This document shows positions 35,043 to 43,415 of a stretch of 64,000 bases of DNA, in pieces. A program made the translations under genes and the position numbers. How positions within the stretch are numbered: the first letter of the stretch is position 1; each line of letters begins with the position of its first letter. The stretch comes from Shewanella sp. UCD-KL12. Lineage in GTDB: Bacteria > Pseudomonadota > Gammaproteobacteria > Enterobacterales > Shewanellaceae. Location: NCBI RefSeq assembly GCF_001957125.1, contig NZ_MPHJ01000019.1:1-64000 (forward strand), read 5' to 3'. The notes below the pieces were generated by a model. That model was not told the origin of the DNA, searched no databases, and worked only from the letters and a program-made list of their open reading frames with translations.

Positions 35043-35984
35043 ATGTTACCCCAAAGCAAACAAGACACTCTTTGGCTTAGGGAGCAGGACCATGCTGCAA
35101 TCAACCTACATAGATGGCAACAACAGGTAGAGTTGTTAAGCAACTTTTACCGCTCTGATATCAGTGCAATCTTGCAAGTGAATAACAGCAACTTTCAAAT
35201 TGTGTCGAGTCAACAGAGCCAAGATTTTGGTCTTAAAGGTGGCTTGATTTTCCTTGATGAAAATTTATTAGCCATGATTGAAACCCACAATGGTGTAGGT
35301 CTCCTCACTACAACTGGCGCTTCTCTTAGCGGCCAACTATCTCAATTTAGGCAGGTATTGGTTGAAGTCATATTTTGGCCCGATGGTGAGCTCTTTGGCT
35401 GCGTTGTTATCTGCAATCCAAACCAGCAGAAGTTTAGAGATAAATTACGGCCATTAGTTGAAACAACCCGCTCGTTGGTTCAATCAGAGTTGAAGCAGCT
35501 GTTCTTAATGAATCAAGTAAAGATGTTATCGGTTCAAGACGAGCATACCTGCATGCTGAATAAGTATGGCTTTAGCTTAATGGCGCCTAGGCAGCTCAGC
35601 TTGAGTCGACGCTTTGGATCCCATGCGGGAATCGTTATGGTTGAAGCGATATTCGACAGCCCAAACAAAGTTAACTCGGAAACAAAATTACGCTTACTCG
35701 CTAGAATCATTCATAACAGTTTAAGAGATGCAGATGTATCGGCCAGAATTAGTGAAAACCAATTCATCATCCTCTGCTTCATCGACAATGAGTCAAATTT
35801 AGATGCGCTGGTTCTTCGCTTGAAAAAACAGTTCGCTAAAGAAGCCAAAGCGGTAAAAGTGATCACAGGGCAGAGCTACTTTGCTCCAGATATCCAAATT
35901 AGCTTAGATCCAATGCAAAACCAGGCAAGAGAAAGTTTAAACCTTAGCCGTCTTGAGCTACAAAATAACCATAAGCCACAATAA
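35043..35984 (+). CDS. GAF-like domain protein with degenerate GGDEF domain (second of a tandem pair)
   Basis: This 313-residue paralogue of the previous gene shares WQQQVELLSNFYRSDI, the FWPDGELFGCVVI strand, LNKYGFSLMAPRQLSLSRRFG and the late FAPDIQISLDPM segment. The GGDEF position reads SENQF (residues 237-241). Both copies keep the invariant MAPRQLSL(G/S)RRFG(A/S)HAG segment, which is stronger conservation than expected for dead domains drifting freely. This suggests a preserved binding or regulatory role. The start ATG at 35043 is preceded by GAGTGAGATGATTT. Confidence 0.8.
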   Translation: MLPQSKQDTLWLREQDHAAINLHRWQQQVELLSNFYRSDISAILQVNNSNFQIVSSQQSQDFGLKGGLIFLDENLLAMIETHNGVGLLTTTGASLSGQLSQFRQVLVEVIFWPDGELFGCVVICNPNQQKFRDKLRPLVETTRSLVQSELKQLFLMNQVKMLSVQDEHTCMLNKYGFSLMAPRQLSLSRRFGSHAGIVMVEAIFDSPNKVNSETKLRLLARIIHNSLRDADVSARISENQFIILCFIDNESNLDALVLRLKKQFAKEAKAVKVITGQSYFAPDIQISLDPMQNQARESLNLSRLELQNNHKPQ

Positions 35985-36019
35985 CTAGTTGGCTGCCTGA
36001 AAGCTTACGGTAATCTGAG

Positions 36020-36220
36020 TTACTGCTTCTCTTGTGCTCTTGCCCACTGTACAAAGAGCACAATAGGAAAGGGAGAGATAAACACTAAACCAAGCCCTAT
36101 TAAGCTTGAAACAGCAACCATGCCAGTAATCTCTAATGTTATATCTGTAAAAAGATAACCAACAACTCCAGCCAAAAGCATGAAGAAGCCCAGCCAATGC
36201 AATAGTTTTAATGCTTTCAT
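36020..36220 (-). CDS. Small two-helix membrane protein
   Basis: This 66-residue protein has two hydrophobic segments (about 7-26 and 31-54) and a short charged tail ARAQEKQ. A GAGGGA sequence lies about nine bases before the ATG. Similar short proteins occur in Shewanella, but I know no function. A shorter overlapping frame on the same strand (36197 to 35985) is less protein-like and was not chosen. Confidence 0.65.
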   Translation of the reverse strand: MKALKLLHWLGFFMLLAGVVGYLFTDITLEITGMVAVSSLIGLGLVFISPFPIVLFVQWARAQEKQ

Positions 36221-36309
36221 TACACTTTATCCCTCAATATCGCGTTATCGCTTTTTATCTTGCCGTAAACTTGCCACAATATAAGCATAAACTTACTTGG
36301 ATCCCAGCC

Positions 36310-36729
36310 ATGTCTTTAAAATCTTTCTTAATCGCGACATCTCTTTTCGGCTTAGCCGCTTGTCAAAGCACAGTGAATGAACCACCAAAGGAGCAGCAAA
36401 TTGCACTTACTGGCACATGGCAAATAGAAGCTATAGCGGGGAAAGCTGTGATTGACTACAGCCCTGCTCAGCTCATCTTTAGCGAAGATGGAAAACTCAG
36501 CGGTAATAACAGCTGCAATAATTTCTTCGGCAGCTACATAGTCGAAGGTTCATCAATCTCTTTAACCCCAGCAGGAAGCACAATGAAAGCCTGTGTTGAT
36601 GCATTAATGGCTCAAGAGCAGCAGGTGATGACCAATATGCCAGAAGTCAGTTCACTCCAGCTTTCAAAGGGCAAGCTTCGCTTAAATGATAGTGAAGGAA
36701 AAACACTCTTTATAATGAGCAAAATTTAA
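36310..36729 (+). CDS. META-domain lipoprotein (HslJ-like)
   Basis: From the ATG at 36310 the protein has 139 residues. It begins with a lipoprotein signal peptide ending LFGLAAC, where the cysteine is the lipidation site. The META domain follows: TGTWQIEAIAGKAVIDYSPAQLIF, then LSGNNSCNNFFGSY and SLTPAGSTMKAC. Such proteins (HslJ in E. coli) are tied to novobiocin tolerance and envelope stress, but the mechanism is not known. The upstream in-frame ATG at 36211 would bury the signal peptide and is rejected. Confidence 0.85.
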   Translation: MSLKSFLIATSLFGLAACQSTVNEPPKEQQIALTGTWQIEAIAGKAVIDYSPAQLIFSEDGKLSGNNSCNNFFGSYIVEGSSISLTPAGSTMKACVDALMAQEQQVMTNMPEVSSLQLSKGKLRLNDSEGKTLFIMSKI

Positions 36730-36732
36730 ATA

Positions 36733-36758
36733 AAAAAACCGCTTTTCAGCGGTTTTTT
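36733..36758 (+). terminator. Terminator between the META lipoprotein gene and the symporter gene
   Basis: AAAAAACCGC and GCGGTTTTTT form a stem with T-runs on both strands. It can serve both convergent genes. Confidence 0.88.
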
Positions 36759-36823
36759 ACTCTCTGCCCTAAACCCACTTTTTCAGGTACAGATCTTTAC
36801 ATCACAAGCTAGCTTTCACTTAC

Positions 36824-38155
36824 TCAGCTAGTTTGTTGTCTCGTCGACTCCTGCTCTGCAGCTGAATTAGCGACTATCGCAGCACTATCTTCCGAGTTAG
36901 CATTAAAGTGGCTTTCATCAAGCTCCCCTTCAGACTTTGCAATAACCGTTGTAGCTACAAGATCGCCTGAGACATTCACGACTGTACGTGCCATATCTAA
37001 TACACGATCGATACCAGCAATCAATGCAACCCCTTCAAGTGGAAGACCGACTGTTGTTAACACTAAGGTCAACATAACTAAACCAGCACCAGGTACTCCT
37101 GCGGTACCGATCGAAGCAAGCGTCGCGGTAAGAATAATCGTGATGTAGTCAACCCAAGTCAGATCGATACCAAAAGCTTGTGCAACAAATAACGCTGTCA
37201 CCCCTTGATATAAAGCTGTGCCATCCATATTGATGGTCGTCCCCAGAGGCAAAACAAAGCTTGAAATCCTCTTATTGATCCCCAGCGACTCACTGGCGCA
37301 CTTCATACTCGCAGGCAAGGTACCAGCAGAGCTCGATGTCGTATAAGCCACAGCAATCGCATTACTTATCCCTTTAAAAAACTGCACAGGATTTAGGTTT
37401 GCAAACAACTTAAGCACTATGCTGTAGAAGCCCACAATATGCAGGAAACAGCCTATATAGACGGCAATGACCACCTTGATTAATGGCATTAACATCTCAA
37501 TACCATACTCACCAGCGACCCAAGCCATTAAGCCAAATACCCCATAAGGCGCTAACTTCATTACCATATCGGTTAGCTTATACATAGCTTCAGCTAAGCT
37601 CTCAAACACCTTAATTGCTGGTTTGCCACGCTCTCCGATAAGAACCAGTGCGATACCAAGTGCTACAGCAAACACAATAACTTGTAAAATCTTACCGCTC
37701 GCTAGTGCTGCAATAGGGTTGGTAGGAACAATGTTTATCAAGGTCTCCATTACTGTTGGCGCTTCTTTTACTGCAGCCGCAGCAAGAGGGTCGGCCTGCA
37801 TCCCAAGCCCTGCACCTGGCATCATAAAATGACCAACGGCAAGGCCAAGCGTAATAGCAATTGATGTCGTCCCTAAATAGAAAGCGAATGATTTAAACCC
37901 TATGCGCCCCATCCGTGCAGTATCTTGCATCGAGGTCACACCAACAATCAGCGAGCAAAATACCAAAGGAACAATCAGCATCTTAATAGTATTAACAAAC
38001 AGAGTGCCTAAAGGCTTTAATACGACAGCTTGCTCACCCAAACTTAGCCCTGTAGTAATACCTAGCAGCATACCGATAAGAATTTGAAGCCAAAGGGGGA
38101 CAGACATCCATTTTGACCAGATTCGGCCAAGAGCAGACGATTTATGTTCAGACAT
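36824..38155 (-). CDS. Dicarboxylate/amino acid:cation symporter (DAACS family)
   Basis: This 443-residue carrier has eight helices and two re-entrant loops, as in GltPh. The substrate and cation site motifs are present: SSSAGTLP in hairpin 1, NMDGTAL in TM7, GVPGAG in hairpin 2 and DMARTVVNVSGD in TM8. The NMDGT and D-x3-T-x2-N patterns indicate transport of acidic amino acids or C4-dicarboxylates with Na+ or H+. The exact substrate is not certain. A Ser/Glu-rich tail follows. It is a single-gene unit. Confidence 0.92.
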   Translation of the reverse strand: MSEHKSSALGRIWSKWMSVPLWLQILIGMLLGITTGLSLGEQAVVLKPLGTLFVNTIKMLIVPLVFCSLIVGVTSMQDTARMGRIGFKSFAFYLGTTSIAITLGLAVGHFMMPGAGLGMQADPLAAAAVKEAPTVMETLINIVPTNPIAALASGKILQVIVFAVALGIALVLIGERGKPAIKVFESLAEAMYKLTDMVMKLAPYGVFGLMAWVAGEYGIEMLMPLIKVVIAVYIGCFLHIVGFYSIVLKLFANLNPVQFFKGISNAIAVAYTTSSSAGTLPASMKCASESLGINKRISSFVLPLGTTINMDGTALYQGVTALFVAQAFGIDLTWVDYITIILTATLASIGTAGVPGAGLVMLTLVLTTVGLPLEGVALIAGIDRVLDMARTVVNVSGDLVATTVIAKSEGELDESHFNANSEDSAAIVANSAAEQESTRQQTS

Positions 38156-38438
38156 TTTTTTACCTTGAATATAAAAGATAGGGACGTGTTTTAACGTTAT
38201 TTTTTTAGCGTATTTGAAGGGAAAGGCTTATATATATCTTGTTATTTTTACCTCACCTCGAGCGGGAAGCGAGATTAGCACACCGACTATGCCTCTGAAG
38301 TGATCCTAATCATGCCCTTCAAATAGACAGCCCTCTATGTCAACAAATCGAAAAAAAGGCGAGCAGCACTAAGGAAAGTATAATATTTCCCCCTTTAAAA
38401 TATGGATTGTTTATCTCTCATTCGCAGTTCTACTTTAA
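38156..38438. other. Upstream region of the symporter gene
   Basis: A weak CRP-like site, AGTGATCCTAATCATG (38299-38314), lies about 150 bases upstream of the symporter start. T-rich stretches lie close to the gene. No other feature is seen. Confidence 0.3.
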
Positions 38439-38903
38439 CTACGCGTCAAACGTACCCGTTTTCTCCCGCTTATCTATCTCCATTTTATGTAGCGCTGCTG
38501 GCGGTTGCTCTCGCTCGATAAGGTAGCTCCAATAGGCATCATCAAACCCTCGAAAAAGTTGTTCTGTTTTTCCTTCAGATTTAAGAATTAACCACCACCA
38601 CACAACTCCCCAGGCACCAAACGTCAGCAAAGTTAATATGAAATGAATAGGCTTATTTAACTCTACTGCACTTTTATTCGACTCCTCTACAGGTTCTCTC
38701 ATATCAGCCTCAACGTCCGGGTTAAACTGTGCCTCGTTAGCAGCGTCTCTTTGCAATAGGTCCCCCTCTTTCACCACTTTTCCGCTCTGGCTCTGGATGT
38801 CACGGCAACAATCAACAGAGCGATTACCTTTTAACTTGAAAGACTTCAGATCCGAAATAGCGCTAAGCCGATGAACTCGAAATTTATAATGCTGTGATGC
38901 CAT
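38439..38903 (-). CDS. Hypothetical protein with one C-terminal membrane segment
   Basis: The ATG at 38903 is preceded by AGAAGGAGAGACTT, a near-perfect ribosome-binding site. The longer frame from 39002 is therefore rejected. The 154-residue protein has a basic N-terminus (HYKFRVHRLSAI) and an acidic middle. One hydrophobic stretch lies near residues 86-108 (HFILTLLTFGAWGVVWWWLIL). That stretch resembles the short membrane motif of phage superinfection-immunity-like proteins, but the resemblance is limited to it. The function is unknown. Confidence 0.65.
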   Translation of the reverse strand: MASQHYKFRVHRLSAISDLKSFKLKGNRSVDCCRDIQSQSGKVVKEGDLLQRDAANEAQFNPDVEADMREPVEESNKSAVELNKPIHFILTLLTFGAWGVVWWWLILKSEGKTEQLFRGFDDAYWSYLIEREQPPAALHKMEIDKREKTGTFDA

Positions 38904-39065
38904 AAGTCTCTCCTTCTGGGTGTCCCTATTACTAAAAAGTCTAGCAGAGTTAGACTTTAGTCGAATAAAAAGATCGCCTCCTGATAAAAACATTCCAACC
39001 ACGACTTGGGTGAAAAATGGTAAAGTGCATCACTCTAAGAATCAGGCAGTGGAAAAAGAGTCGAT

Positions 39066-39509
39066 ATGAAAATAAGAAAAGGCCAAGCATCCGATCTCAA
39101 TGCGCTCGTTCAGTTTAATCAAGCGATGGCGCTTGAAACAGAAGACTTAACGCTAGATGCACGGCAACTAACAAAAGGGGTTAATACCTTACTTTCTCAA
39201 CCTGAAAAAGGCTTCTACTTAGTGGCTGAAATTGACGGAGAGATTGCAGGATCTTTAATGGTAACTTTTGAATGGAGCGATTGGCGAGCGCTGGATTACT
39301 ATTGGATTCAAAGTGTCTATATAAGACCCCAAAACCGTCGACAAGGCATTTACGGCAAGCTGTATCAAGCGGTAAAAGACATCGCTAAAGATAACGGTGG
39401 AGCAGCAAGCTTCAGGCTCTATGTGGAGCAGGAAAACACTAAAGCACAACAGACTTATCAGAAGTTAGGTATGGAGCAAAGCTATTACCTGATGTACGAA
39501 GAGAAATAG
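39066..39509 (+). CDS. GNAT-family N-acetyltransferase
   Basis: The 147-residue protein starts MKIRKGQASDLNALVQFNQAMALETE. It has the acetyl-CoA loop as RPQNRRQGIYGKLYQAV near residues 92-108 and the C-terminal ENTKAQQTYQKLGMEQSYYLM motif, a textbook GNAT pattern. The substrate is unknown. It is a single gene, divergent from the 154-residue protein gene. A GC hairpin (39515-39537) follows the stop codon. Confidence 0.88.
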   Translation: MKIRKGQASDLNALVQFNQAMALETEDLTLDARQLTKGVNTLLSQPEKGFYLVAEIDGEIAGSLMVTFEWSDWRALDYYWIQSVYIRPQNRRQGIYGKLYQAVKDIAKDNGGAASFRLYVEQENTKAQQTYQKLGMEQSYYLMYEEK

Positions 39510-39514
39510 CGAGA

Positions 39515-39537
39515 GCGAACGCTTCGAGGGCGTTCGC
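39515..39537 (+). terminator. GC-rich hairpin after the GNAT gene
   Basis: GCGAACGC and GCGTTCGC form a perfect 8-bp stem with a 7-base loop, but no T-run follows. It may stabilise the mRNA end or be a weak terminator. Confidence 0.45.
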
Positions 39538-39736
39538 AAGCTCACTACGAGTACGGGAACAAGTTCCCTGCTAGAGCGCTTCGCTGTAAGAAACGAGGAT
39601 AAGCTAAGAAACAAGCAACAACTTATCGCTTTTGACTTACCTTTTCCTCGTAGGCCGTCCTCGCAGTGACAACGTCACGATCTCGAAGGCGCTTTCAGCC
39701 GTCCTCAAAGACCTAAGGTCGCCCTCGCAGCTATCT
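39538..39736. other. GC-skewed intergenic stretch with small palindromes
   Basis: This DNA holds several short dyads such as GTGACAACGTCAC near 39680. It has no accepted gene. It looks like decayed repeat DNA, and I cannot assign it to the structured family. Confidence 0.35.
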
Positions 39737-39866
39737 TTACGCGCAGATACTGGTGACTTTGATAGCTAAGCCACCTTGGCTGGTTTCACGATATTTAACG
39801 TGCATATCTTTGCCCGTTTCATAGCTTAGATACCTTGCTATCACCTTCTCTAAGCCCCATTTACAA
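39737..39866 (-). pseudogene. Remnant of a duplicated sdaA 3' end
   Basis: About 81 bases (39738-39818) match the sdaA 3' end (39970-40050) with one silent difference. The match encodes the same C-terminus, YETGKDMHVKYRETSQGG followed by LAIKVTSICA and a stop. Upstream (to about 39866) the similarity continues with changes and a small insertion, including GGTGATAGC. Then it is lost. No start codon or frame of useful length remains. It looks like the leftover of a tandem sdaA copy. Confidence 0.8.
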
Positions 39867-39914
39867 CTCAACGGTTGACCAGCTAACGCCTTAATGTCTT
39901 GATGTCTTAGGTAT

Positions 39915-39938
39915 AAAAAAGGCCATCTAATGATGACC
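39915..39938 (-). terminator. Terminator after sdaA
   Basis: GGTCATC and GATGGCC pair with one mismatch, followed on the minus strand by a run of six T residues. It lies between the sdaA stop and the duplicated 3' remnant. Confidence 0.65.
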
Positions 39939-39968
39939 TCTCTCTACACTGTCTACCCTATCCACTGA

Positions 39969-41336
39969 TTAAGCGCAGATACTGGTGACCTTGATAGCTA
40001 AGCCACCTTGGCTGGTTTCACGATATTTAACGTGCATATCTTTGCCCGTTTCATACATGGTCGCTATCACCTTATCTAAGCTCACTCTTGGCTCACTATT
40101 ACGGCGCATCGCCATCCGCGATGAGTTAATCGCTTTAACTGCTGCAATCGCATTTCGCTCGATACAAGGCACCTGTACTTGGCCAGCGACAGGATCACAA
40201 GTTAAACCTAAGTTGTGTTCCATGCCTATTTCAGCGGCAATACAGACTTGAGAAGGATTCGCGCCCATGATTTCAGCTAAACCTGCAGCAGCCATTGAGC
40301 ATGCCACGCCAACCTCTCCCTGACAGCCCACTTCGGCTCCAGAGATAGATGCATTGCGCTTGTATAACGAACCAACTGCAGCTGCGGCTAGATAGAAACG
40401 CGTATACTCCTGCTCACCCATAGGTTGAATGAACTTATCGTAATAGGCCATTACCGCAGGAATAATACCTGCAGCCCCATTGGTCGGTGACGTCACAACC
40501 CTGCCACCGGCGGCATTTTCTTCACTCACAGCAAGGGCGAACATATTCACCCAGTCAACCACAGCCATCGGGTCTGAACAGAGTCTTTCATTTGTCATCA
40601 GCTGACGATAAAGTGCTGGCGCACGTCTTGGTACTCGCAAAGGTCCTGCAAGCACACCTTCAGTTCGACAACCTCGTTCGATACCACTTTTCATCACATC
40701 CCATACAGCCCCAAAGCCTTTATAGATATCAGCTTCACTATGGAATACTTTCTCATTTTCCATCATAAGCGCACTAATACTCATGCCGTTTTCAGTACAG
40801 CTCTCAAGGAGTTCTGAAGCATAAGAATATGGAAATGGCACAATCACTTCGTTAGCAGCAGCTAAACCAAAGTGCTCTTCATCAACAATAAAACCACCAC
40901 CCGTAGAGTAATAGGTCTTACTCAGTACTGACTTATCATCAATATAAGCATGAATAGACATACCATTTTCATGTAAAGGTAATGCATGCTGGTGAAATGT
41001 CACAGAGCCTTCAGGAAATTGAACTTGATGAGACTCAGAGCCCAGATATAACAGGCCTGTTTGCTCAATCTGTCGAATCGTCTCAGGAATGGACTCAATA
41101 TCAACACTTTCAGGGCTATTTCCACCTAGACCCATCAAGATAGCGATATCTGTATGGTGGCCTTTACCAGTTAACGACAGAGAGCCATAAATATCGACAC
41201 TCATATGAGTCACTTGGGTCAAATTGCCCTGCTGACGTAATTCATCGACGAACTCTTTTGCGGCCTTCATCGGCCCGACAGTGTGTGAGCTCGATGGACC
41301 TACACCTATCTTAAAAATATCAAATGCGCTAAACAT
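39969..41336 (-). CDS. sdaA: L-serine ammonia-lyase (iron-sulfur type)
   Basis: The enzyme deaminates L-serine to pyruvate using a [4Fe-4S] cluster. The 455-residue single-chain form begins FDIFKIGVGPSSSHTVGPM, the family signature. It carries the cluster cysteines in GCQGEVGVACSM and in LTCDPVAGQVQVPCIERN. It is complete. It lies downstream of the serine transporter gene on the same strand, so serine is imported and used as a carbon source. A stable hairpin lies between the two genes. Its 3' end is duplicated downstream. Confidence 0.95.
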   Translation of the reverse strand: MFSAFDIFKIGVGPSSSHTVGPMKAAKEFVDELRQQGNLTQVTHMSVDIYGSLSLTGKGHHTDIAILMGLGGNSPESVDIESIPETIRQIEQTGLLYLGSESHQVQFPEGSVTFHQHALPLHENGMSIHAYIDDKSVLSKTYYSTGGGFIVDEEHFGLAAANEVIVPFPYSYASELLESCTENGMSISALMMENEKVFHSEADIYKGFGAVWDVMKSGIERGCRTEGVLAGPLRVPRRAPALYRQLMTNERLCSDPMAVVDWVNMFALAVSEENAAGGRVVTSPTNGAAGIIPAVMAYYDKFIQPMGEQEYTRFYLAAAAVGSLYKRNASISGAEVGCQGEVGVACSMAAAGLAEIMGANPSQVCIAAEIGMEHNLGLTCDPVAGQVQVPCIERNAIAAVKAINSSRMAMRRNSEPRVSLDKVIATMYETGKDMHVKYRETSQGGLAIKVTSICA

Positions 41337-41374
41337 ATTTACCTCTTAATCCATTGAGGAGCTGACATGAGGAA

Positions 41375-41400
41375 GGGTCAGCAGATTAGTCTGCTGACCC
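41375..41400 (-). promoter_or_regulatory. Stable hairpin between sdaC and sdaA
   Basis: GGGTCAGCAGA-TTAG-TCTGCTGACCC is a perfect 11-bp stem with a 4-base loop. No T-run follows, so it is more likely an mRNA-processing or stabilising hairpin that sets the ratio of transporter to enzyme than a terminator. Confidence 0.65.
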
Positions 41401-41437
41401 ATAAAACAACGATTTATTGGAGCGGGGTTAACCAGCC

Positions 41438-42736
41438 TTACGACAACATGCCAAACAAGATAGCAGTCATTGCAAGTAGACCAGCAATCACAACGAAGAT
41501 GTTGCTGATACGACCACGGTATGCTTTAAGAGCGGGTACTTTATGAACTGCATACATAGGCATTAGATAAAGGATTGCCGCAATGATTGGACCACCAAGC
41601 GCTTCAATCATACCTAAAATACTTGGGTTAATTACCGCAACGCCCCAGATAGTGACAAACATAAAGCCTAAGATGAACTTATCGACTTGCTTACCTGAAA
41701 CGTCTTTCTTACTACTTCTTAGCTGCTTGGTAATGATACCTTTCATCCCTTCTGTCGCACCCATGTAGTGACCGAAGAAAGAAGATACAATCGCAATCAC
41801 AGCGATAATTGGGCCGAAGTAGCTGACGAAGCCACTCGCGTGAACATTTGCAAGGTAAGAGAGGATCGGTAGGTTTTGCGCCTTAGCTTCTGCTAGTTGT
41901 GCAGGGCTTAATGAAAGCACACAAGAGAAAACGAACAGCATCACAAAACCAACCAACATCATAGTGGTATTGCGCAAAATCACATCAGCTTTCTTTGCTG
42001 CATTTTGTCCATGCTCACGCTTCAGGGCAACAGAGAACTGCGAAATAGCCGGAGAGTGGTTGAAGGCAAAAACTAATACCGGAATCGTTAACCATACCGT
42101 ACCTAAGAACTCACCAGCTTGAGGTACCTGAAGTAGCGCATCTGTCTTCCAGCTAGGAATGAGATATAGCGACATGAACGCAAGAATAGCCACCAATGGA
42201 TACACGAGGAACTGAGTCACTTTTAGCATCAGTTTCTCACCTGACACCATCACCGACATCATAGCCACAATAAGTAAGCCTGAAAGGATCCAGCGTGGAG
42301 GCGATGCAAAGCCAAGCTGGTTAACAATAAAACTATCGACAGTATTGGTTATTCCGACACCATAAATAAGAACAATCGGGTAGATAGCAAAGAAGTACAA
42401 AACAGTGATGGCCTTACCGGCGCCAACACCAAAATACTCCTCAACCACATCAGTAATGTCACTCCCCTGCTTTTGAGAAGCACAAACAAAACGGGATAAA
42501 CCACGGTGTGCTAAGTAAGTCATTGGCCCAATGATCAGTGCCATCATCACCAGTGGCCAAAAACCACCCATGCCTGCATTAATTGGGAGGAAAAGGATAC
42601 CGGCACCTACAGCGGTTCCAAATAAACTCAGCATCCAAGTTGTATCTTTACGAGTCCAGCCTTGACTAGCCGTTGACGTTACTTGGGAGTCAGTAGAGTT
42701 GGCAGGAGAGACGCTTGTTTCATTTTGCATAAACAT
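41438..42736 (-). CDS. sdaC: Serine/threonine transporter of the HAAAP family
   Basis: This 432-residue protein has about eleven transmembrane helices. Helix 1 contains the motif SLFGTAVGAGILFLPINAG near residues 38-56, as in SdaC/TdcC carriers. SdaC imports serine with protons. Gene order with sdaA supports this substrate. The frame opens at 42736, but an ATG six bases further in has better spacing to AAAGG. A perfect 8-bp palindrome (42745-42761) lies just before that site. Confidence 0.9.
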   Translation of the reverse strand: MFMQNETSVSPANSTDSQVTSTASQGWTRKDTTWMLSLFGTAVGAGILFLPINAGMGGFWPLVMMALIIGPMTYLAHRGLSRFVCASQKQGSDITDVVEEYFGVGAGKAITVLYFFAIYPIVLIYGVGITNTVDSFIVNQLGFASPPRWILSGLLIVAMMSVMVSGEKLMLKVTQFLVYPLVAILAFMSLYLIPSWKTDALLQVPQAGEFLGTVWLTIPVLVFAFNHSPAISQFSVALKREHGQNAAKKADVILRNTTMMLVGFVMLFVFSCVLSLSPAQLAEAKAQNLPILSYLANVHASGFVSYFGPIIAVIAIVSSFFGHYMGATEGMKGIITKQLRSSKKDVSGKQVDKFILGFMFVTIWGVAVINPSILGMIEALGGPIIAAILYLMPMYAVHKVPALKAYRGRISNIFVVIAGLLAMTAILFGMLS

Positions 42737-42744
42737 TACCTTTG

Positions 42745-42761
42745 AGGTGTTAATAACACCT
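42745..42761 (-). promoter_or_regulatory. Palindrome directly before the sdaC ribosome-binding site
   Basis: AGGTGTTAATAACACCT has two 8-base arms around a central A. It lies within 30 bases of the start and may form an RNA hairpin or bind a dimeric protein. Confidence 0.45.
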
Positions 42762-43107
42762 TTGGTTTTGAGGTATAAACAGTAACTTCAAAAAACTTTT
42801 TATCTTCGAAGTCAGAGCAAATTTCAGGCTCAGAATATAGATCTCAAAGAGTGAAAAATTGATCTAGAACGGGGTTTTGTAATCAAATTTCAGAACTCGC
42901 TCATATTGGGATCAATGTCTAATTTATCATGCGCTAAATCTTCATCCTGATTGCACCTTTGCAACCAAAGCGAACCTTGAATTAACATCAAGAACACATA
43001 TATTACCTTGCGGTGATATTCAAAAAATTAACCAGAACCAGCTCGCGCAGCGCATTGTCACACAAAGCCAGATATTTGAGAGGTTGACTTACAATTCAAT
43101 GCCAGAG

Positions 43108-43123
43108 ATTGAACTAGATCACA
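43108..43123. promoter_or_regulatory. CRP-like site 1 in the sdaC-yjjX region
   Basis: ATTGA-ACTAGA-TCACA matches the CRP consensus TGTGA-N6-TCACA at eight of ten positions, with one perfect half. The E. coli sda operon is CRP-controlled, which is why I note it. The distance to sdaC (about 370 bases) is long. Confidence 0.35.
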
Positions 43124-43189
43124 GTGTTTATCCCTAGGCAAATGAGAAATTGGGGGTGTGATCCACTATACGTTTTACATTTAAGCCAT

Positions 43190-43205
43190 AGTGACCCAGG
43201 TCATA
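43190..43205. promoter_or_regulatory. CRP-like site 2 in the sdaC-yjjX region
   Basis: AGTGA-CCCAGG-TCATA matches TGTGA-N6-TCACA at eight of ten positions. It lies 67 bases from site 1 (start to start), roughly six helical turns. Confidence 0.3.
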
Positions 43206-43297
43206 CATTAGTTTTTTTCATTGCTGAGCACGCCTCAATAAAACATTAAAGATACAAAGCTGAGGCAAATATTGGTCAACTGCGCCTGCAGAGCTAA

Positions 43298-43312
43298 TGT
43301 AATTTTATTACC
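43298..43312. promoter_or_regulatory. HexR-like site in the sdaC-yjjX region
   Basis: TGTAATTTTATTACC matches TGTAAT-N3-ATTACA at all but the last position. HexR controls central carbon genes in Shewanella. A serine-use operon would be a plausible target, but I cannot confirm it. Confidence 0.35.
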
Positions 43313-43415
43313 TAAATAGCCTCAATTTTTATCTGCATAAGCGCAAATACTGGCCATTCACGGCAATGAAATTAGGTATAATCACCACAAGCCAAATAGA
43401 TGACATTCGAGAACT

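Larger units (their letters stand above)
42737..43415. other. Long divergent control region between sdaC and yjjX
   Basis: No gene is seen in 679 bases. It contains a palindrome before sdaC, two CRP-like sites (43108-43123 and 43190-43205) and a HexR-like site (43298-43312). A long AT-rich leader lies toward sdaC. Confidence 0.5.

Noticed and set aside
35985..36197. 70-codon minus-strand frame overlapping the small membrane protein gene
   Set aside because: The frame at 36020-36220 has a ribosome-binding site and clean membrane helices; this one does not.
38904..39002. N-terminal extension of the 154-residue membrane protein
   Set aside because: A near-perfect AAGGAGAG lies just before the inner ATG at 38903, and the extension overlaps likely promoter DNA.
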